13,389 bases of DNA from an uncultured Bifidobacterium sp. (GCA_937876495.1 CALEGL010000306.1:1-13389), one strand, 5' to 3'. Shown: positions 1-7,084, counted from the first letter of the stretch. Numbers and translations: made by a program. The notes: a model not told the origin generated them from the letters alone.

Positions 1-212
1 GGCGGCGTGCGATGGGTGGCTGGTCCGGAGCGAGGAAGTGCAGGTGGGGGAACGGAAGGGGTGTCCAGCGTATGGGGGAGGGGGTGTGCGTTCCGGCGGG
101 CGGCGGGGACCTGATGGTTTCGGCTGTGAGAATGCCGGGAAGAACCGATGGAGGATGCGGCTGCCGTTTCGTGGTGGCCACAACCGGGCGCTGATGCCAC
201 CCGGTCCGCGAG

Positions 213-1355
213 CTACAGCCGCTCCACCACGTAGTCGATGCAGCCGGTGAGGGCCTTCACGTCCTCGGGGTCGACGGAAGGGAAGACGCCGATGCGTAGC
301 TGGTTGCGACCCAGCTTGCGGTATCCTGCGGTGTCCCGGATGCCGTTTGAGGCGAGCGTCTCCACGACCTTGGACGCGTCGACGTCCTGGTCGAGGTCCA
401 CCGTGACGACGGAATGCGAACGGGCCGCGGAATCGGCGACGAAGGGCCGCGCGTAGTCGCTGGATTCGGCCCAGTCGTACACGGTCTGCGCCGACGTCGC
501 GCAGCGGGCAGTGGACCACGCCAGCCCGCCGTTGCCGTTCATCCATCGAATCTGGTTCTCCATGAGTATCAGCGTCGCCACGGCCGGGGTGTTGAGAGTC
601 TGCTCCTTTCGCGAGTTCTCCAGGGCGGTCGTCAGGGAGAGGAAGGCGGGAATCCAGCGTCCGTCCGCGGAGCGTCGGGTCCGATCCTCAATGGAGTACG
701 CCCGGTCGACGGCTTCGGGCGAGAGCAGCGCGAACCACAGTCCGCCGTCCGCTCCGAAGGCCTTCTGAGGGGAGAAGTAGTAGGCATCCGTCTGGGACAC
801 GTCGACCGGAAGCGCGCCGGCCGCGCTGGTGCCGTCGATGAGGGTGAGAGCCCCCTGCGCGCCGCTGCCCTTCACGCGTTCGACGGGGGCACTCACGCCC
901 GTCGAGGTCTCGTTGTGCGCCCAGCAGTAGGCGTCGACGCCCTCCGTGGGGTCGGGAACACGGTAGGTTCCCGGTTCCGAGGTGTAGACGGCAGGAGCTT
1001 CCAGGAACGGCGCCGACGCGGCCTCGTTGGCGAACTTCGCGCTGAACGACCCGTAGCTGCCGAAGGCGGCCCTGTGATCGATGAGACAGGCGCAGGCTAT
1101 ATCCCAGAAGGCGCTGGCGCCGCCGTTGCCCAGCGCCACCTCATAGCCTTCGGGAAGCGAGAAGAAGTCCGCAAGACCCTCACGGATGGATGCGACCAGA
1201 CGCCGGACGGGGGGTTTGCGGTGGGAGGTGCCCATCAGGGAGGACCCTGCGTCCACGATTGCCTGAATCTGCTCGTGCCGTATCTTGCTGGGCCCCGAAC
1301 CGAACCGGCCATCCGAGGGAAGCATGTCCTGGGGAATCGTCACGCCATCGCTCAT
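213..1355 (-). CDS. serC: Phosphoserine aminotransferase (SerC)
   Basis: This PLP-dependent enzyme converts 3-phosphohydroxypyruvate and glutamate to phosphoserine, the second step of serine synthesis, and acts in the cytoplasm. The 380-residue protein starts MSDGVTIPQD and carries the family N-terminal signature RFGSGPSKIR (17-26). It also has a glycine-rich segment ALGNGGASAFWDIA (74-87), expected to hold the PLP phosphate, and the Schiff-base lysine in YYFSPQKAFGADGG (Lys198). The frame stays open upstream to 1616, but that extension has no resemblance to the family. A ribosome site AAGGG lies a few bases before the ATG at 1355, which fixes the start. The gene is divergent from the NlpC/P60 gene across about 176 bp. 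Downstream (1-212) I see no gene, only a weak inverted repeat GGTGGC/GCCACC at 173-201. Family assignment is secure. Confidence 0.95.
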   Translation of the reverse strand: MSDGVTIPQDMLPSDGRFGSGPSKIRHEQIQAIVDAGSSLMGTSHRKPPVRRLVASIREGLADFFSLPEGYEVALGNGGASAFWDIACACLIDHRAAFGSYGSFSAKFANEAASAPFLEAPAVYTSEPGTYRVPDPTEGVDAYCWAHNETSTGVSAPVERVKGSGAQGALTLIDGTSAAGALPVDVSQTDAYYFSPQKAFGADGGLWFALLSPEAVDRAYSIEDRTRRSADGRWIPAFLSLTTALENSRKEQTLNTPAVATLILMENQIRWMNGNGGLAWSTARCATSAQTVYDWAESSDYARPFVADSAARSHSVVTVDLDQDVDASKVVETLASNGIRDTAGYRKLGRNQLRIGVFPSVDPEDVKALTGCIDYVVERL

Positions 1356-1490
1356 GGCCCTTAGCTTAGCCGGGAGTGTGGATTCCGGTCGGTGCATGGC
1401 TCTTTTCGTTCCGGCATTCCGAAGCATCATGGATGGAATGGGGAGACTGCTTACGGCGTGTTCACTGCCGGTGTTTGGTTCCCGAAAAGA

Positions 1491-1521
1491 TTGAAGGACG
1501 TCGAAAATCGTATGTGATAGT
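1491..1521 (+). promoter_or_regulatory. Possible promoter of the NlpC/P60 gene, near-leaderless
   Basis: A TTGAAG hexamer (1491-1496) and an extended -10-like TGTGATAGT (hexamer GATAGT, 1516-1521) lie before the ATG at 1532. The 19-nt spacer is longer than ideal. The predicted start of transcription falls at or just before the ATG, and no Shine-Dalgarno sequence is properly placed for that ATG, so a leaderless or very short leader is possible. Confidence 0.3.
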
Positions 1522-1531
1522 CTTGTGCCCG

Positions 1532-2335
1532 ATGAAGAGCCTCCCTCGACTTGTGCTAGCCCTAGCCGCTTTTCTTGCGGCGGCGATGACGCTTGCGGTG
1601 ATCGCGCCCATGTCAATGGCGGATACCGGGCAGTCTGTCGTCACATCATCGCGATCCTTCCCGAAGACGACGACGGTACGCCGCAATCTTCTTGCAGAGT
1701 CCACCTCGGTCAGTGTCGACGGGACATGGACCGGAGTCGAAAGCCTGAACGTCCCCAAGACGAAATCAACCAAGGAGATCGAGACAGAGCGCAAGGCGGC
1801 GCAGGAGAAGGCGGCACGTGAACAAGCCGCCAAGGAGGTCGCAGAGGAGGCCGCCCAACAGGAGCAGCAGGAGGCCGCATCCAGCCGTTCCGAGGATCGA
1901 CAGTCCCTGACTTCGAGCAATTCCTCGTCTTCTTCGACGACATCGTCATCCCAGTCCTCCTCGACCGCCACGACGTCCTCGGACGGTACGAAAAGTTCGG
2001 CTCTGGCGCAGTACGCTGTGCAGTTCGTCGGATATCCGTACGTGTACGGCGGCGAGACGCCTTCCGGCTGGGACTGCTCGGGATTCGTCAAGTACGTCTA
2101 TGCCCATTACGGCATAACTCTTGTCCATAGCGCCGCAGCCCAAGCCAAGGCGGGTACTGCCGTGGCGAACCTTGCGTCTGCCAGACCGGGCGACATCCTT
2201 GCCAATGGCACGCATGCCGCCATCTATCTAGGCAACGGTCTCGTCGTCAATGCGTTCAATCCCACGGATGGGACGATAATCACCAGCGTGCGCATCGCCT
2301 TCAGCGCGCCGTATTCCATTCGTCGACTTTTGTAG
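1532..2335 (+). CDS. Secreted NlpC/P60 family peptidoglycan endopeptidase
   Basis: This is a 267-residue exported cysteine peptidase, probably cutting peptide stems of peptidoglycan during growth or cell separation. Residues 1-30 form a signal peptide (basic MKSLPR start, alanine-rich core, SMA|DTG cleavage site). Residues 78-115 are a Lys/Glu/Ala/Gln-rich likely coiled coil. Residues 117-155 are a Ser/Thr-rich low-complexity linker, as in wall-spanning proteins. Residues 156-267 are the NlpC/P60 domain. The catalytic Cys182 is in GWDCSGFVKYVY and His228 in NGTHAAIYLG. The third polar position appears to be Asn240 (VVNAFNPTDG), where many members have His; Asn and Gln are also tolerated in the family. 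The upstream open frame to 1376 is rejected because the signal peptide begins at this ATG. A GTG at 1514 is a weaker alternative. Exact bond specificity is unknown. Confidence 0.88.
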   Translation: MKSLPRLVLALAAFLAAAMTLAVIAPMSMADTGQSVVTSSRSFPKTTTVRRNLLAESTSVSVDGTWTGVESLNVPKTKSTKEIETERKAAQEKAAREQAAKEVAEEAAQQEQQEAASSRSEDRQSLTSSNSSSSSTTSSSQSSSTATTSSDGTKSSALAQYAVQFVGYPYVYGGETPSGWDCSGFVKYVYAHYGITLVHSAAAQAKAGTAVANLASARPGDILANGTHAAIYLGNGLVVNAFNPTDGTIITSVRIAFSAPYSIRRLL

Positions 2336-2388
2336 GGTTAGGTTTTTGCGGATAAGTGAATTCCGCATCATAACCGGATTCGATCGTC

Positions 2389-2400
2389 TGGGGTACCCCA
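2389..2400. promoter_or_regulatory. Perfect 12-bp palindrome between NlpC/P60 and Usp genes
   Basis: TGGGGTACCCCA is a perfect palindrome in the 201-bp gap between the peptidase and the universal stress gene. It could be a repressor or activator site for the stress gene. No second copy was noticed in the window. A less exact repeat, TGCGGA/TCCGCA with a 9-nt loop, lies just upstream (2347-2367) and lacks the T-run of a terminator. Confidence 0.25.
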
Positions 2401-2536
2401 TCAATGACCATGCCTCCGCTGAGATTTTCTCTTCCGAAGGACGCAGTGGCCTGACGGAGCCATTGTTCCATTCGCGCGGAGTATCCTGAAGCCACGTGGC
2501 GCGGTGCAGCGCCGCCGCCTGACGAAGGAGGTCGTC

Positions 2537-3610
2537 ATGATCAACGAGAAGGCCATTCTTGTCGGAGTCGATGGATCGCATGCGAGCTACAAGGCCACCT
2601 GGTGGGCGGCGAACTACGCCAAGCATGCCGGGCTGACCCTCCAGATCGTCTGCGCCTATTCGCTTCCCAGCTATGCCGCCGTGTCCTTCGACGCCACGTA
2701 CACCGCTCTCGGCGATGACAATGCGGCCCACAACGATGCGCAGGAGATTCTGTCGAAGGCCAAGGCGATCGCCGACGAACAGGGCGTCGAGGCCGTCACC
2801 CTCATCGTGACGGGCGACCCGTCCTCGGTGTTCGTCGAACTGTCCCGCAACTACAACCTCATCGTCATTGGCAATCGTGGCAAGGGCGGTCTGGCGGAAC
2901 GCCTTCTGGGTACGACGAGCTCCTCACTGCCTGCGTACGCCTACTGCCCGATCGTCGTGGTTCCCTACACCGATGACGACGGTCACCTCATGCATCTGAA
3001 CAACACCATCACCCGCGTGGCCGTGGGCTCGGACGAGTCCAAGTGGGGGCTCAAGGCCTTGGACATCGCCGCGTCCTTCGCGCACGGCTGGGGAGCGCGT
3101 CTTGATGTGCTGTCCGCCGTTCCGCGCGTCCAGGGAGCCGAAGGTGACTCCGCCGTGATGGACTCCTATCTGGATGACCTGGAGACGCGCGTGAAGCCCC
3201 TGCGTGAGCAGTATCCGAATCTGGAGATATCCACCCAGGTGGTTCAGGGCAATGCCGTCAACGCCCTGACGAAGGCGAGTCTGGACCATGATGTGGTCGT
3301 CGTGGGATCGCGTGGACGTGGCGGGTTCACAGGCCTGCTGCTGGGATCCACCAGTCAGGGGCTCATCCAGCATGCCGTCAGCCCGGTATACGTCGTGCCC
3401 CGCAAGTACGTGGAGGCCGCCGAATCCCGGCTGGACGCCATTCCAGGGTCCCCGGCGGAGATTCCTACGAAACCGCTTACCGCTATCAGCGGGGTGGAGC
3501 AGGTGTCGGTGCCAACGGCGGACGCTCATCAGGCTGAGGACATCGAATCGACCATCGACCCGCTGCACGGCGGATCTGGTACGGGAAGCGGCGAAGGAGC
3601 TGCTCGCTGA
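2537..3610 (+). CDS. Universal stress protein, two tandem Usp domains
   Basis: This cytoplasmic stress protein has 357 residues and two UspA-type domains, roughly 5-143 and 158-288. Each domain ends in the nucleotide-binding motif of the ATP-binding Usp subgroup: VIGNRGKGGLAERLLGTTS (110-128) and VVGSRGRGGFTGLLLGSTS (255-273). This matches the G-x2-G-x9-G-[ST] pattern, so ATP binding is expected. The last 70 residues are rich in Glu, Pro, Ser and Gly, probably disordered, and end in a glycine-rich run. An excellent ribosome site, AAGGAGG, precedes the ATG at 2537, so the upstream in-frame ATG at 2504 is rejected. The gene is apparently single and ends at a strong hairpin shared with the convergent osmC-like gene. 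Proteins of this kind usually respond to starvation or respiratory stress in Actinobacteria; the specific role here is unknown. Confidence 0.93.
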   Translation: MINEKAILVGVDGSHASYKATWWAANYAKHAGLTLQIVCAYSLPSYAAVSFDATYTALGDDNAAHNDAQEILSKAKAIADEQGVEAVTLIVTGDPSSVFVELSRNYNLIVIGNRGKGGLAERLLGTTSSSLPAYAYCPIVVVPYTDDDGHLMHLNNTITRVAVGSDESKWGLKALDIAASFAHGWGARLDVLSAVPRVQGAEGDSAVMDSYLDDLETRVKPLREQYPNLEISTQVVQGNAVNALTKASLDHDVVVVGSRGRGGFTGLLLGSTSQGLIQHAVSPVYVVPRKYVEAAESRLDAIPGSPAEIPTKPLTAISGVEQVSVPTADAHQAEDIESTIDPLHGGSGTGSGEGAAR

Positions 3611-3647
3611 TTCGTGCCGGTGTGATGCGTGGCGCGGTGATGACGAG

Positions 3648-3701
3648 GAATGGAAAGCGGGGGAGGGGCCGGGAATCCGGACCTTCCCCCGCTTTCCATT
3701 C
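3648..3701. terminator. Strong hairpin between convergent genes, likely bidirectional terminator
   Basis: A perfect 17-bp inverted repeat (arms 3648-3664 and 3685-3701) encloses a 20-nt GC-rich loop that can fold further through CCGG/CCGG. It lies between the stops of the Usp gene (plus) and the OsmC-like gene (minus). Neither side has a clear T-run, so this is a strong stem without the classic U-tract. Its position makes shared transcription termination the simplest reading. Confidence 0.7.
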
Positions 3702-3725
3702 GGGACGTCTCCCTTGCGGAGACCT

Positions 3726-4139
3726 TTAGTGACGGACCGTCACGTCGAAGCGCACCGGAGTCTCCTTTTCCAAGGTGTGCTTGACGGTGCAGCTCTTGTT
3801 GATGTGGCGGGTGATGCGCTCGCTCAGCTTGTCGGCGTCCTCGTCGGTGAGGTCCGCGGCGGTGGCGTCCACCGCGACGTGCTCCTCGAAGCTGGTGTAG
3901 GAATCGGTGTCCGCGTCGTAGGCTCCATCCACCGTGATGGTGGCCCCATGACCCTCGCCTAGGGCGCTTTCCACAGCGAACTGGCTCGACAGGGCGCCGC
4001 ATCCGGCCAGAGCCACCTTGACGAGCTCGCCTGGAGTGAACAGTCCCTTGCCATGGCCGAACTTCACGTGGGATCCGTCGTCCCCGAAGGCGTCCCAAGA
4101 GCCGTCCTTGTTCCGCTCGACCCAGATTCTCTTGGCCAT
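3726..4139 (-). CDS. OsmC/Ohr family peroxide-resistance protein
   Basis: This 137-residue cytoplasmic protein is of the OsmC/Ohr fold, a thiol-dependent peroxidase family that reduces organic hydroperoxides. The two family cysteines are present: Cys47 in ALAGCGALSS and Cys117 in NKSCTVKHTLE. Length agrees with the family (about 135-145 residues). The start MAKRIWVERN is preceded by GAGGAGG at good spacing, so the in-frame extension to 4253 is not used. The gene converges on the Usp gene and shares its terminator, and it diverges from thyA. A perfect inverted repeat lies in its presumed leader (4159-4175). I cannot tell from sequence alone whether it belongs to the OsmC or Ohr branch; the short redox motifs fit either. 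Confidence 0.9.
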   Translation of the reverse strand: MAKRIWVERNKDGSWDAFGDDGSHVKFGHGKGLFTPGELVKVALAGCGALSSQFAVESALGEGHGATITVDGAYDADTDSYTSFEEHVAVDATAADLTDEDADKLSERITRHINKSCTVKHTLEKETPVRFDVTVRH

Positions 4140-4490
4140 ATGCCCTCCTCGCATCCAGGGCGCGATCGTCGCGCCGTCAGGCACCAATGTAGCCCACGGC
4201 GTTCCCTGGGCCGTCGCGGCGTTCGCCCAAAGCTCCCCTGATTCCGGTCGCATTTACGAGCGAATGTCGTCGGGTGGATCCATCCGGCAAAGGGACAGGG
4301 GGAGTGAAGGAACTCGGATGCCGTTGTGTCGGCCGTCGCGATGTCCGGCTCCCACGGGCGGTGCTCCTTGTGGCCGCGTCCTCTCGTTCTTCGCGATTCC
4401 CTGCGTCAGACGTCTTTCCTGAGGGCATGCGCCTTGCCTCCGCGACCCGCACGACATGCATGCGACGCGCTTATGGGAGAAAGGGCCGTC
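4140..4490. other. 351-bp divergent intergenic region between osmC-like gene and thyA
   Basis: I see no convincing gene here. Frames open on both strands (for example 4177-4461 minus) have Arg/Pro/Ser-rich products typical of GC-rich non-coding DNA. The region contains the OsmC-like ribosome site, an inverted repeat at 4159-4175, a possible minus-strand -10 at 4186-4191, and the ribosome site of thyA at its right end. A thyA promoter could not be recognised with confidence. Confidence 0.5.
4159..4191 (-). promoter_or_regulatory. Possible promoter element and operator upstream of the OsmC-like gene
   Basis: On the minus strand, TACATT (4191-4186) fits a -10 hexamer. It is followed within a few bases by the perfect inverted repeat GGCGCGA-TCG-TCGCGCC (4159-4175, 7-bp arms with a 3-nt centre; written in the plus orientation). 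The repeat would fall around +4 to +20 of the transcript and before the GAGGAGG ribosome site. It could be a repressor operator or a small leader hairpin. No good -35 hexamer is visible. It does not look like the AT-rich OhrR site. Confidence 0.35.
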
Positions 4491-5393
4491 ATGCCCATCG
4501 TGGCCGTTAGCATGGTGCCTATGCCTCTGACTCCCGCACAGCTCGCCGACATCCGCTCTCGGGTCCCATCCCGACCCGCGTCATCCATCCCCACGCCCTA
4601 TGAGGATCTTCTGCACGAGGTGCTGATGACGGGCGTGCTCAAATCCGACCGCACGGGAACCGGGACGATCTCCCTGTTCGGCCGGCAGATGCGCTTCGAC
4701 CTGGGCGCCGGTTTCCCCGTGGTGACGACGAAGCGCGTGTATATGCGCAGCGTCATCTACGAGCTGCTGTGGTTCCTCAGGGGATCGGGGAACGTCCGAT
4801 GGCTGCAGGAGCACAACGTCCACATCTGGGATGAATGGGCCGACTCGAACGGCGATCTGGGGCCCGTGTACGGCGTCCAGTGGCGCAGCTGGCCGGCGCC
4901 CACCCCGGATGACCCGACACGAACCATCGATCAGATAGCGAACGTTCTCGAGCTCATCCGCACGAATCCGGATTCGCGCAGGATGATCGTCACCGCATGG
5001 AATCCGGCCGAAGTCGAGGACATGGCCCTGCCTCCGTGCCATGCGCTGTTCCAGTTCTGGGTGGCCGACGGGCGGCTGTCCTGCCAGTTGTACCAGCGGT
5101 CCTGCGATATGTTCCTCGGCGTTCCCTTCAACATCGCCTCGTATTCGCTGCTCACTATGATGATGGCCCAGCAGACGGGTCTGGAGCCCGGGGAGTTCGT
5201 CTGGACGGGGGGCGATTGCCACGTCTACGACAACCACGTCGACCAGGTCGCCGAGCAGCTGGGGCGCGAGCCGTATCCAGCGCCGACCATGCGCATCGAC
5301 CCGGCGCCGTCGCTGTTCGACTACGACTACGACAGCTTCCATCTTGAGGGATATCGGCATCATCCTGCGATTGCGGCGCCCATCGCCGTGTGA
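4491..5393 (+). CDS. thyA: Thymidylate synthase (ThyA)
   Basis: This enzyme methylates dUMP to dTMP with methylene-tetrahydrofolate, releasing dihydrofolate. The 300-residue protein shows the full family pattern. SDRTGTG (52-58) holds the phosphate-binding Arg53. [25 protein letters not shown] spans about 108-132. The nucleophile Cys183 is in [30 protein letters not shown] (202-218) and HVYDNHVDQ (244-252) contact dUMP. It ends in the expected AAPIAV. The chosen ATG at 4491 has GGAGAAAGGG directly upstream at close spacing. ATG 4521 is a fair alternative, with a TAGCAT -10-like box seven bases before it that would give a leaderless message and a 290-residue protein. The DHFR gene follows after 86 nt and uses the dihydrofolate product. 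Confidence 0.95.
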   Translation: MPIVAVSMVPMPLTPAQLADIRSRVPSRPASSIPTPYEDLLHEVLMTGVLKSDRTGTGTISLFGRQMRFDLGAGFPVVTTKRVYMRSVIYELLWFLRGSGNVRWLQEHNVHIWDEWADSNGDLGPVYGVQWRSWPAPTPDDPTRTIDQIANVLELIRTNPDSRRMIVTAWNPAEVEDMALPPCHALFQFWVADGRLSCQLYQRSCDMFLGVPFNIASYSLLTMMMAQQTGLEPGEFVWTGGDCHVYDNHVDQVAEQLGREPYPAPTMRIDPAPSLFDYDYDSFHLEGYRHHPAIAAPIAV

Positions 5394-5479
5394 AAGGCAT
5401 GTCACGGAATCATGCCTCGCGGCCGTCGGAGAGGGTCGCTAGACTGGTGAACCAGTCCGATTCCAAGGAGAACATCGAA

Positions 5480-6145
5480 ATGGAGCATGACAGTAGTAGT
5501 CGCAGTGGCTACCACGAACCCGAGCCCGGTTCTGCCGGGCTTGATGACGAGGAGGAGGACTGGGGCGACGATTTCCCCAAGACCTTCTTGGTGAATCTCA
5601 TATGGGCGCAGGCGCGCGACAAGGACGGTCGCCCGGGCGCCATGGGCTACGACGGCGGGATGCCTTGGCATCTGCCCGAGGATCTCAAGCGTTTCAAGGA
5701 GCTGACGGTCTCCCATCCCGTCATCATGGGGCGCAGGACATGGGAGTCCCTCGACCCGCGATTCCGGCCTCTGCCGAACCGCGACAACATCGTCATCTCG
5801 CATGACCCGCACTTCTCGGCGCCCGGAGCCACGGTGGTCACGGACATGGATGCGGCGCTCGACTTCGCCCGTCAGGAGGCCATCCCCGACGACGGCATCG
5901 ACCGAAGCGAGATCTGGATCATCGGCGGAGCCAGCGTGTTGCGGGAATCCCTGCCCTTCGCCGGCCGCGCCTACGTCACACAGATCCGGGCGACAGTGGA
6001 TGCGGACACCTATGCCCCGGATATGGAGGAGTTCGTGGGCGCCGGGCTGTGGCATATGGCGGACATCACCCCGTGGCTGAAGCCGAAGCGCGGGCAGGAC
6101 GTGGTGCGCGAATACCGCTTCGTCACCTATGAGAAGACCCGCTGA
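5480..6145 (+). CDS. folA: Dihydrofolate reductase with acidic N-terminal extension
   Basis: This enzyme reduces dihydrofolate to tetrahydrofolate with NADPH, regenerating the cofactor consumed by the neighbouring ThyA. Of 221 residues, about 35-220 form the DHFR domain. The Met20-loop/substrate region is GYDGGMPWHLPEDLKRFKEL, with Asp68 in the catalytic acid position. VIMGRRTWES (81-90), LPNRDNIVIS (98-107) and the cofactor glycines IIGGASVLRESL (147-158) follow. The first 34 residues are very acidic and Ser/Gly-rich (LDDEEEDWGDD), absent from the roughly 160-residue minimal enzyme and probably disordered. The ATG at 5480 follows AAGGAG by 9 nt; the open frame back to the thyA stop (GTG 5390) has no better site. 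A TAGACT box at 5440-5445 might be a weak internal promoter. Confidence 0.93.
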   Translation: MEHDSSSRSGYHEPEPGSAGLDDEEEDWGDDFPKTFLVNLIWAQARDKDGRPGAMGYDGGMPWHLPEDLKRFKELTVSHPVIMGRRTWESLDPRFRPLPNRDNIVISHDPHFSAPGATVVTDMDAALDFARQEAIPDDGIDRSEIWIIGGASVLRESLPFAGRAYVTQIRATVDADTYAPDMEEFVGAGLWHMADITPWLKPKRGQDVVREYRFVTYEKTR

Positions 6146-6185
6146 CGCGCCCTTCGTCCGCGTGTGCGTGATTCGCGGCGTTCGC

Positions 6186-6201
6186 TCCGGACGGGTCCGG
6201 A
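6186..6201 (+). other. Small hairpin in the DHFR-phosphatase gap
   Basis: TCCGGA (6186-6191) and TCCGGA (6196-6201) pair around a CGGG loop in the 93-nt gap between the two genes. There is no T-run after it. It may be a weak terminator or processing site, or chance in GC-rich DNA. Confidence 0.25.
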
Positions 6202-6238
6202 ACATACGTCAGGAACAGGTTGAAGGAGGGAGCCACCT

Positions 6239-6796
6239 ATGTCCGACGGACATGATGCCGCGCGCCCGTTCACGGTGATGACGGTCTGCACCGGGAACAT
6301 CTGCCGGTCTCCGATGGCGCAGATCATCCTGGCTCGTCGGTTCGACGACGCAGGTCTGCGGAACCGGGTGGAGGTGCTTTCCAGCGGCGTCAGCGACGAG
6401 GAGCACGGGCATCCCATCGATTCCAGGGCGGTGCGCGTGCTGCGCGCCCGGGGGTACGAGCTTCCTCGACACCACTTCGCGCATCGCATCAGCCGTGCCG
6501 AGATTGACGCCACCGACCTCTTCCTGCCCATGACGGCGTCGCATATGCGCATGCTTCTGCGCATGCTTCCGGCCGAGGATCGGTCGAAGGTGCGGCTGTA
6601 CCGCAGCTTCGACCCCGCCCTTCCGCGGCCCGAGGCCGGCCGGGAGTCCGATCTCGATCTCGTCGATCCCTGGTATGGGGGGCCGCATGAGTTCGACGTG
6701 GCCATCAGCCAGATAGACCATGTCGCGCCCTTCATCGTCGACTGGGTCAGGCGCAGGCTCGATGCGGACGGCAGTCAGGACGCGGTGGAGGCCTGA
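6239..6796 (+). CDS. Low-molecular-weight protein tyrosine phosphatase
   Basis: This is a cytoplasmic LMW-PTP/arsenate-reductase-fold phosphatase of 185 residues. The P-loop CTGNICRSP (17-25) matches C-x5-R-S, with nucleophile Cys17 and phosphate-binding Arg23. The general acid Asp143 sits in the family DPWYGG motif (143-148). In bacteria such enzymes dephosphorylate tyrosine kinases of capsule or exopolysaccharide systems, or host proteins in pathogens; no partner kinase gene is visible in this window. AAGGAGG precedes the ATG by 9 nt, so the start is well supported. It lies 93 nt after the DHFR gene on the same strand and may be partly cotranscribed. The product is slightly longer than the typical 150-165 residues because of a short tail after 175. 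Confidence 0.92.
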   Translation: MSDGHDAARPFTVMTVCTGNICRSPMAQIILARRFDDAGLRNRVEVLSSGVSDEEHGHPIDSRAVRVLRARGYELPRHHFAHRISRAEIDATDLFLPMTASHMRMLLRMLPAEDRSKVRLYRSFDPALPRPEAGRESDLDLVDPWYGGPHEFDVAISQIDHVAPFIVDWVRRRLDADGSQDAVEA

Positions 6797-6840
6797 CCGT
6801 TCTTCAGTGGCGGCCGCGGCGTTCAGCAGGCGCCCGCAGT

Positions 6841-6872
6841 GAATGTGATGGATAAGAGAATGTGATGGACAA
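6841..6872. repeat. 15-bp near-perfect direct repeat, two copies
   Basis: GAATGTGATGGATAA (6841-6855) and GAATGTGATGGACAA (6858-6872) differ at one base and lie 17 nt apart, downstream of the phosphatase gene. The function is unknown; it may simply be a local duplication. Confidence 0.5.
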
Positions 6873-6918
6873 ACGATGTATCCGGTCCTGAAAACTCTTT
6901 CGCGGCGGATACGACGAA

Positions 6919-6954
6919 GCCCCGGAAACCGCGTGATCCCAACGGTTCCGGGGC
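6919..6954 (-). terminator. Hairpin terminator after tRNA-Phe
   Basis: Arms 6919-6931 and 6943-6954 pair over twelve base pairs, with one bulged A at 6928 and an 11-nt loop. The left arm begins GCCCCGGAA and the right arm ends TTCCGGGGC. The hairpin begins 6 nt beyond the CCA end of tRNA-Phe on the minus strand. The following T-run is poor (TTCGTCGT), but the stem is strong and well placed. Confidence 0.65.
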
Positions 6955-6960
6955 CTTGCA

Positions 6961-7036
6961 TGGTGGCTCCGAGCGGCATCGATCCGCTGACCTAACGATT
7001 TTCAGTCGTTCGCTCTACCAACTGAGCTACAGAGCC
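6961..7036 (-). tRNA. tRNA-Phe, anticodon GAA
   Basis: A complete cloverleaf is read on the minus strand. The acceptor pairs GGCTCTG with CGGAGCC (one G-U pair). The D-arm is AGCTCAGTTGGTAGAGC. The anticodon stem is ACGA/TCGT around the loop CTGAAAA, giving anticodon GAA. The T-arm is CAGCGGATCGATGCCGCTC-like. The discriminator base is A and the CCA end is encoded (6961-6963). It lies 48 nt downstream of tRNA-Asp, with a terminator-like hairpin in between. Confidence 0.95.
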
Positions 7037-7047
7037 ATGGGCGGTCG

Positions 7048-7070
7048 AAAAAACCCGGCAGAACCGGGCT
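7048..7070 (-). terminator. Intrinsic terminator between tRNA-Asp and tRNA-Phe
   Basis: On the minus strand the order is CCCGG, loop TTCTG, CCGGG, then TTTTTT, a textbook factor-independent terminator. An outer pair GGTCGA/TCGACC (7073-7078 and 7043-7048) extends the fold. It lies after tRNA-Asp and ends 11 nt before tRNA-Phe, so it should stop or reduce transcription into tRNA-Phe unless readthrough or processing intervenes. Confidence 0.8.
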
Positions 7071-7084
7071 CCTCGACCATCCAG

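Noticed and set aside
1-250. Open frames at the left edge (12-194 and up to 250)
   Set aside because: They are short, Gly/Arg-rich, overlap the serC 3' end and have no domain; more likely non-coding.
414-1364. 316-codon plus-strand frame opposite serC
   Set aside because: It is Arg/Gly-rich antisense of a firmly identified gene, without ribosome site or family signature.
2347-2367. TGCGGA/TCCGCA hairpin as terminator of the NlpC/P60 gene
   Set aside because: The stem is only 6 bp with a 9-nt loop, and the T-run precedes rather than follows it.
4581-5405. 274-codon minus-strand frame opposite thyA
   Set aside because: ThyA motifs are unambiguous on the plus strand; the antisense product is low-complexity Arg/Val/Asp.
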